Assembly (NCBI GenBank): GCA_003116995.1
Contig: BDSL01000134.1
Location: 124,001-188,000 of the forward strand
Direction of reading: 5' to 3'
Origin: Yamagishiella unicocca
Taxonomy: Eukaryota > Chlorophyta > Chlorophyceae > Chlamydomonadales > Volvocaceae
DNA: 64,000 bases
In this document: positions 57,501 through 64,000 of the stretch, piece after piece
Position numbering within the stretch: the stretch's first letter is position 1
How the letters are laid out: each line of letters starts with the position of its first letter
Translations under genes and position numbers: made by a program
The notes under the pieces: model-generated
Seen by the model: the letters and a program-made list of their open reading frames with translations, nothing else
What the model was told of the DNA's origin: nothing
The model's database searches: none

Positions 57501-60500
57501 CACAATTTGGCAGCAGGGTATTCTAAAGAGAACGGAAAAAAGCAAAACATTGGAAAAGTGAAAATAGCTTAAGTACCTACCGCTGGTCGTATTTCACAAA
57601 ATTGTCAAATACGGCAGCACTGAAAACACTCCTGAACAATGGCCAAGCAAAGCGGCAGTGTTAAGCAACACTATCGTGCTGTAAAAGTCATTTCATTGCG
57701 CTAATGTTTCATCGATCCGAAGGGCAACCATGCGTATAGATGGTGTTGTAAGCCCTTGCCCGGCTTCTTGCTTGGGGCCTTGATCTTGAACGTGATAACA
57801 CATGTAGGCAACGAAAGATTACTGCGTATTCCTGACTCCTTACTTAGCCGTTCACACGTGCGTGGCTCAATCGCTAGTAAAGTCGTTTTAGAGAAAGCGA
57901 ATAACCATTAGGGAACATCCCTGTCCAAACATCAATGCCGCATCGGCTGACCTGCCTCACTGTTGCAGGGCCACGCTGAAAACGTCATGTGCGTGACTTG
58001 GAGTCCAGACGGTACAACAGCTGTTAGTGCCAGCTTCGACGAGATGCTGCGGCTCTGGGACGTAAGGAGTGGGGAGTGCACTGGTACTCTGAAGGTACGT
58101 ACATAAGCACCACAGGTGGGATATGGTAGCATGCATACAATCACGCAAGCACGCGAAGCGATGGATCTCTTGCTGCTGAATATTTGTTGCACAGCCTTCT
58201 AGACAATGCCTATGGCTCTTGCACAGCTCGCTCCCCACGTGGTCTGACCCGATCCGACGGCAGAAAATGCCCACGCTGAGGATCATCTCATCGGCTTATG
58301 AATCGAGGGCCAGGTCACGATGCATGCAAGTTCAACCTCGGTGCTGCCGTGGTCTGCTTGACATGGTTATAGTGTATTAAAATCAAACGGCTAGTTCATC
58401 TTAGGCGTGCAGAAGCTAGTTGCGGGCTGGAGTACCTGACGCACGCAGGGCATGTAAGTTAGACTGGATATCTGTTGTATGGCTTCGATTTTTTCATCTC
58501 ATGACTTCATTTGCAAACCTCAGAGGGTACGATGGTGGGAGGCGAGCGAGGTAAGGATGCGACGGATGTATGTTACACATGTACGGTTAGTTGCTCATCA
58601 CCAGGCAAGACAGCGATGCACGTATGTCGCTGCATGGATGGATAACCTAATAAATGCATGTAGGATGTGAACATGCATGTGGCAAGTTGATGAAAAACGG
58701 CATGATACCGGTACTCCTCGGTTTTTCGCGTTCCAAGTACACTAGTGTAATCCGAGTTTTTCTTTTGATGTGGCACAAATCATCTGACCTGCTGGGACAC
58801 CATCGTGTAACTTGCTTTGTTGTTGCAGGGTCACACGAACAGGATTAACAGCGTGGCTTGGAGCCCCGATGGCAAGACAATTGCAAGTGGCTGCGGGGAC
58901 AGGACGGTGCGGCTTTGGGACGCGATTAGCAAGGAGTGCACCGCTACACTGGAGGTATGTAGGCCATCACACAGTACTGCCTGAACCGGCCATCATGTGT
59001 GCAATCAATGCCCGCGATATTAAATCCTTAGCTGGATGCAGGCTGCCCCAGACCAGACATCAAGGTATAACCACTGGTCGCTGTCTTATTTCTTACTTGC
59101 TATCCTATCCGCTACTCGCTTTGGCATGTCAGAATTCGCTTTCGTTATCTATCCTCTAAGCGCACTGCTTGCTGTTTCTCTTGCTATTCGCTACTCGCTT
59201 TGACATTCCAAGTTCGCTTCCCTTATCTTCTACGTAAACGCGCGAAAACACGCAAATTTATGTGTCCATTTGTTACACAGTCCACTGACCTACGACCGCC
59301 GTACAACGTGTTGCAGGGCCACACCGATGCCATCACCAGTGTGGCTTGGAGCCCCGATGGCAAGACTATTGCAAGTGGCAGCGTTGATGATTCGCTGCGG
59401 CTTTGGAATGCCTTTAGTGGGAGGTGCACAGCTGAACTGAAGGTGTGTATGGTATGTCAGTACGGCATCCTTGTGGACTTGCTTACTTCCTCCCTATGGC
59501 TCCACATACTCTACTAACCCAATGTATGCCAGAGGTGCCGTACTAAACGTTTGGGGGCTCGCCTGTCTATCTGCTGACTTACTTCTTCCCTGCTGTCGGA
59601 GGCGAACCTACCTTCCCGTTTGGTAGCTAGCACCTCATCAAATGCCCCACACAAGTTCAGTCACGCATGCATCAGGATAATAATAATGATAATAAGGATC
59701 CTCGGGATCGGAGATCAGCAAAGTGATCATTCACCGGTCCCCGCATTCGGAAGGTCGTGGTATCGAATCCAATGGACGCCATGCGGGAGCGCGTGCTAAA
59801 CGCGTAGGGGGCCCCTGTTGCATATGAGCAGCTGGGACAGCTCGGCTCTTTAGTCGAGTCCTAGTCCATGTGACAGGCAGTTGAGCGTGTATAAGGACCT
59901 AGTCCCCGCTCGGATGAATGCTCCGCCCGAAAAAGGTGTGAATGGTGAGCAGGCGGCACCTGAAGCAAATCTTAGGGGCTGCAGGAGTAATACCTGCATA
60001 ATCAAAAACTCAGGTGGTCGCTGGCCGTATCTGTAAAAATACCGCGACCTTCCATAATCCACGCCAGGCCAAGTGCCGGCGTAACCTTTCTTTCTACCTT
60101 TCTTTTCTTTCTTTCTTTCTAATAATAAGGTTACGCTGGCGCTAGGCCTTGCGTGTGTTAAGGGGGCGGGGCGGTGAGGGTGTCAGTACACCCTATACGC
60201 TCGCGCCACCGTTCAGTCACGCATGCATCGGAACAGGAGGAATGTTGACCTGCTCCCTACACACTGGAAAGGGTGTGATGGACGGAGAGACTGTCGTCCA
60301 ATACACCTACCGCAGGGACACAAGGCCATCGTCAACGGCCTGGCTTGGAGCGAGCCCAGACGGCAAGAGGATCGCAAGTGGGAGCTGGGATTTTACACTG
60401 CGGCTCTGGGACGTCGGTAGAGGGGAATGTATCGCTACACTGTGCGGTGCAAAGGTATGTGGGTGGGGGCGTCCATTCACCCTTATCTCGTCGGGTTTGT

Positions 60501-63500
60501 TCTTGCTATACTTGCACCGCTTCGTCCTAGCTGTCCTTATGTAGCCCCGAACAACTGATGTATTACTGTTGCAGGCCTAGCTATACCAGCTGCGCACGTG
60601 GAGCGAATGGACGCATAAACGTGTGTCACGACCAATGAGTAGCTAGAAAGACACAAATTTACATGCCGCAAGCAACCGGGATATCCAAACAGGTGGCGGC
60701 GGTGCGAAAAAATTGAGACATCCAGCCGGTCGCTCGGTAACGGGCTTTCGTATGTTTAGGATTGTGTGCGGCTGCTGACGGAGATAGATAGATAACGCAT
60801 GGGGAAGAAAGCACCGCAGTAGTTTAATTGGAAATGGTCTTGAGCAGCAAGAAGCCAAAAGAAGCACGCAGGTAAATGTATTTAATGAATCATTTACGCT
60901 TTAACGGCATAGCTTCGTTGATTGAGGCCAATCTTCGGTTCATCCTGCGCTAAACACGTTTCTCCTGGAAGAAAACTAAGGAATGGCTGGAAAGAAAAGA
61001 AGGGAAGGAGGTTGCGCCTTGGATGAATTGGTTAATAACAGGGTAAATAAAGCCGTCGCTGGATCATCAGCAGGACAATATTACGTGCGTGCAACTAACC
61101 GTCCATATAACCCACGTACACAAACTCGGGCGATTTGCCTGTCGACTCTACCTTGGGGTGCGGAGCTCACTGTAACAATTATGGATACCACCAGCAGACC
61201 TGAGGCCTTTGTGTAACCTGTTGCTTACTTGCAGGGCGACGAGGACAGGGTTATCTGCGTCTCGTGGAGCCCCGACGGCAAAACGCTTGGGAGTGGCACC
61301 AAAGGCGCAATGATGCGGCTCTGGGACATGGGTAGCGTGGAGTACAGCGCCCCTGAACATGAGGTATGACGATGAATCACAACTCTATGTATCTCGTCTC
61401 CGTCACTCGGTAGCGTAGGGCTATCTAGCTTCTGCTGCATCACTGCTTCACCTTCACTCACCTACGTACCGTGAGTACTAGACGGAGGCAGGCGCACTCC
61501 GGCTTGTGCTGGGTTCATAGCTGTCCAATGCTTTTTTTATAAAGCAACATGGATTGCGAGCGATGTTTCATATTGCATTGTTGTATGTTCGTTTATTTGA
61601 CACATGTGCCCTGGTTCACCGCCATCTACAGTATCGATAATGTTAATGGCTGTGGTAGATTGGAATATGAAACCCCACAAAATTCGTTGCATGGTGTCTT
61701 CATTGGATTATTTGTTGTCGTGCGTATAAGTACAAATTGAAACATCGGTGGCATTAAAGCGAACTGCCGGGAGTACAGTAAGCCTTGCATATACTACAAC
61801 AAGCGAGCGAGGGGTGTCGGCTTCCTTGAAGCCAGCAAAAGGGCGGGGCTCCCCTAAATCCGTAGAGGCCGGTTGCTTGTCGTAAGGGCTGTATGCCTCG
61901 AATAGGCGTGCGACGGCCGGCACAGCCGAGAGCCGACACCCCTTGTCGTAAAAAAGGGTGCTACGACTCCGCAAAGGCCAACCCACATGCATGGGTAGGA
62001 AGCAGCACGCAGCAGCAGACGGTTGTGTTTGGACGCAGTTTTGGGATTTGGTAGGATATAGTAGTAACAGCAGTAACAGTAGTACATCCTCTCCACATAC
62101 TTGTCCTCGTTGAGTGCGTCTCCTCGCAGGTCCTGATTACTCAGCGTTTTGTACCAAACCAGTTTGAGTCTTGTGCATACCAACCATCGCCAAAGTGCCG
62201 GCTGGCACAGCCGAGCGCGCCACGGGAGGGGGCATGCATCACGAGTGTGCAGAAGGTCCCCATCGGTTGGCTTGTGATAGTAGCGCAGATCATAAAACGA
62301 AAAGGCTAGCCTATCATAACGCGCAAAGGTGCTCGGCCCGGCATTATTTAAAAAATCCATGGAACCTGCTGGAAGGAAGTATAGTGCGAGAGCCGGTGGT
62401 GCGGACATATAGGGGCGGAGTCCGCCCCTCAGTTCCCCACCCCCTTAATACACGCCAGGCTCCGGCCGGCGTAATAATAATAATATTATTATAGTGCGAG
62501 AGGCGTTGCTTTGACTGCGGTCTTATTCCATGGAGGCCGTGAAACTCGTTCTCGCTCAAACGATTTGGTTGCCAAAGTAAAGTTAGGGTGTAATAGAGGA
62601 TGCGTAATGCTACTGATATCTGATTACGGTTTAGCGTCCTGTAATGTTTGCAACATTGACGCACACACGGACACACGGACACACGGACGCACGTACATGG
62701 GCAATCCTACAGGGCGGGGGCCCCTGAGGCGCTTCGCGCTGGGGCCCCGCCCAAAAATGGTAAGTCGGTAAGCGGGCTCGCTTGCATCAACAATCTTATT
62801 CGTTGTTCCATATTATGTATTGCGAAATCACATGGGGAATGAACAGCATTCTGTTCAGTGCCTTCACTCCAGGCCCCATTTGCGGCCGAAACGAATATTG
62901 AACGTGCGTGGTCCAGTGATGGTCAGCCGACCCATGTGGCTCGACGGGACTATTACATACGTAGCGACAGCCTGTAATGGATAGCGACGGCCTGTAATGA
63001 ATAGCACATGTATGGCACGTATATATGCAGCAGATATGTGCAGGGTTATAACTTATGCTACGTAGAACGACGAAGGGAATAACCATGTAAATCCTTTGTA
63101 CTACATATATGCCGTATGAATGAACTGCATACGTACTGCTGTAAGACAGGAAGGCGTAAGAACCCCAGCTTACATGTACTGCTGTACAACTAACTATCAT
63201 ACATCGTATAACCTGCTATAGGGACACAACGAGCCCGTCACCAGCGTGGTTTGGTGTCCCGACAGAAAGATCATTGCAAGTGGCAGCTGGGACCGTACAG
63301 TGCGGCTCTGGGATTTCACTAATGGTAAATGCATTGCTACATTGGAGGTACGTGGGTAGTAGTAGGCCCGCACGCCCGCCCGCCCGTTTATGTACCGGCT
63401 CGATTTGTTAGGGTTCGTCGAATGAGTGCATCGCTACTTAAGCTTCCCTGTTACGGTAATCCACGATGCATGCAATACTTCGTTGTTGGTTGCCTATGTA

Positions 63501-63897
63501 GCTAGCTTACGATAGTAATAGTTGCGTGCAGGCTTCTGCGTACATGCATGTCGTAGAGGAAAATACCTGCAGTTATGCTGCTGTGTATACATGCATGTGG
63601 AACATCGATCGGCTGCATGCATGTATACATGCGTGCTTGCGCGTGCATATCGCATGGATGATTGTGAACCTGTGTCCCATTATTATTGCCCAAAACGTAT
63701 ATATATTTGTAGTTGATATCAATGATGGACCTGTGATGAGACAGATGTGCGTGCAACCTGCCCGTGTGCAGGGCCATACGCAGATGGTTACAAGCGTTGA
63801 TTGGAGTCCCGACGGCAAGACAGTTGCAAGCGGCAGCTGGGACTTGATGCTGCGACTGTGGGACGCGGCTAGTGGAGAATGTACTGCTACACTGAAG
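51590..63897 (+). CDS. STAND/NLR-like receptor: TIR-like, NACHT NTPase, WD40 repeats (3' end beyond the window)
   Basis: Exons 51590-52034, 52292-52638, 53360-54000 and 54457-55765 (phases 1, 0, 2, 0), then nine WD40 exons from 55995. Residues 1-148 are Ala-rich. A TIR-like domain follows: DYFISHAWG (222-230), [13 protein letters not shown] split across an intron, TIVVMG, and WCIYEW (309-314), whose Glu matches the catalytic Glu of plant TIR NADases. The NACHT-type module has the P-loop GAGEGKST (427-434), Walker [10 protein letters not shown] (527-535) and a [10 protein letters not shown] sensor-like motif, with a helical region up to residue 914. STAND proteins of this kind oligomerise on ligand binding by the repeat domain and activate the N-terminal effector, here possibly NAD hydrolysis. 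The start is uncertain because upstream exons at 49474-50277 may belong. The sixth WD40 exon is frameshifted. Codon use is less GC-biased than in the left half. Confidence 0.8.
55800..55880 (+). repeat. Short retroposon-like repeat, copy 1
   Basis: ATTATTATAAC followed by ATTACGCCGGCCGTAGCCTG and GCGTGTGTTGAGGGGG, then CTATACTACTCGCTCC. It is related to 60126-60210 and to the reverse complement of 62393-62489. It lies in the intron just before the first WD40 exon. Confidence 0.6.
59655..60229 (+). mobile_element. Retroposon-like insertion with tRNA-like head and 19-bp target-site duplication
   Basis: A perfect 19-bp direct repeat (GTTCAGTCACGCATGCATC) at 59655-59673 and 60211-60229 bounds 537 bp. 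Near the left end, after an ATA-rich run, GAGATCAGCAAAGTGATC resembles a tRNA D-arm/A box, and about 45 bp later AGGTCGTGGTATCGAATCC resembles a tRNA T-arm/B box. This is the layout of a tRNA-derived SINE promoter. A CTTT-rich tract (about 60090-60120) and the short repeat shared with 55800 and 62393 make up the right end, so the insertion may be composite. It lies in the intron between WD40 exons 5 and 6. Confidence 0.6.
60316..60454 (+). pseudogene. Frameshifted sixth WD40 exon
   Basis: 139 nt instead of 126. After GLAWS the sequence has four extra bases relative to the other repeats (within TGGAGCGAGCCCAGACGGC), shifting [18 protein letters not shown] into another frame. It also has nine extra bases before the donor. 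Spliced normally, it meets a stop at 60418-60420. Skipping it would keep frame, because exon 5 ends and exon 7 begins at a codon boundary. Confidence 0.8.
61810..61943. mobile_element. MITE-like segment with 13-bp terminal inverted repeats
   Basis: AGGGGTGTCGGCT at 61810-61822 and its exact reverse complement at 61931-61943 bound 134 bp without an ORF. No clear target duplication. In the intron between WD40 exons 7 and 8. Confidence 0.5.
62380..62502 (-). mobile_element. Short retroposon copy with 13-bp direct repeats and TAA tail
   Basis: TATAGTGCGAGAG occurs at 62380-62392 and 62490-62502. The 97 bp between end in a GTAATAATAATAATA-like tail and are the reverse complement of the repeat at 55800. 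Same intron as the MITE-like segment. Confidence 0.6.
62712..62752. repeat. GC-rich hairpin
   Basis: GGGCGGGGGCCCC and GGGGCCCCGCCC arms around TGAGGCGCTTCGCGCT. Resembles the hairpin at 13592 in having G/C-run arms and a TTCG-centred loop. Confidence 0.8.
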
Positions 63898-64000
63898 GTG
63901 CGCGCCCACCACAGGTTGGGCATGGCAGCATAGGATACTACGTAGTATTAAAAAATAAAGGAGAAATTAATAAAATTATTAATTGTTACTAGAAAGACAA

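Larger units (their letters stand above)
55995..63897 (+). repeat. Array of nine single-exon WD40 repeats
   Basis: Exons: 55995-56120, 56223-56348, 57969-58094, 58829-58954, 59317-59442, 60316-60454, 61235-61363, 63222-63347, 63772-63897. Seven are exactly 126 nt, each starts GG(A/C/T)CA(C/T) after a CAG or TAG acceptor, and the intact ones end at a codon boundary before GTATGT, GTACGT or similar. The consensus is [17 protein letters not shown] followed by ASGSxDxTLRLWDxxSGEC. Variation concentrates at columns 4, 5, 7, 8, 23, 25, 32 and 33. The seventh (43 codons) is the most degenerate and lacks the GH. Confidence 0.9.

Noticed and set aside
59700..59780. Functional tRNA gene
   Set aside because: A- and B-box-like parts are present, but acceptor and T stems do not pair well and the sequence is part of a repeat-flanked insertion.
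1..64000. CRISPR arrays or bacterial operons
   Set aside because: Tandem repeats here have no regular unique spacers, and genes are split by spliceosomal-type introns.

Overview
The window looks like nuclear DNA of a volvocine green alga (Volvox/Gonium/Chlamydomonas group). The reasons are split, intron-rich genes, Ala/Gly/Pro/Ser-rich low-complexity protein segments, strong GC3 bias in several genes, TGTAA polyadenylation signals, a decayed DIRS/Kangaroo-like retroelement, chloroplast-type leaders and dense minisatellites. There is no sign of bacterial gene organisation. All exon models were built by hand from splice sites and reading phase.

Layout. (1) 1-6589 (+): the 3' part of an SPL1/SPL12/CRR1-type SBP-family protein with ankyrin-like repeats and a membrane-spanning C-terminus; its DNA-binding domain would lie left of the window. 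(2) 6590-14340: minisatellites, a frameshifted DIRS-type reverse transcriptase/RNase H relic (about 9.75-11.6 kb) and a frameshifted AT-hook-like ORF (13.6-14.1 kb, minus). (3) 14.3-18.3 kb: no recognised gene; a hairpin-rich block sits between 29-bp direct repeats. (4) 18361-20527 (+): a seven-exon BAR-domain protein. (5) 21253-24049 (-) and 24305-39101 (+): a divergent pair with TATA boxes about 150 bp apart. One encodes a 606-residue polytopic membrane protein, the other a 1614-residue protein in 15 phase-consistent exons; both start with chloroplast-type leaders. (6) 40577-40750 (-): a 57-residue bL33-type ribosomal protein. (7) 45693-47488 (+): a small, probably organelle-targeted membrane protein. 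(8) 51590-63897 and beyond (+): a STAND/NLR-like receptor with a TIR-like domain, a NACHT-type NTPase and at least nine WD40 repeats, running off the right edge.

The most interesting system is the receptor at the right end. Each WD40 repeat is one exon; seven of the nine are exactly 126 nt (42 codons), and all begin at a codon boundary. The repeats share a rigid consensus but differ at a fixed set of columns. Fungal HET-E-type NACHT-WD40 incompatibility/immune receptors, built of 42-residue WD repeats, show the same pattern. Here each repeat is also a separate cassette that could be skipped, duplicated or exchanged without changing frame. The sixth repeat exon carries a frameshift.

A second theme is a family of dispersed intronic repeats. 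Copies recur in most long introns of three GC-rich genes, often just upstream of the 3' splice site. The introns of the receptor gene instead contain retroposon-like insertions, two of them bounded by clear direct repeats.
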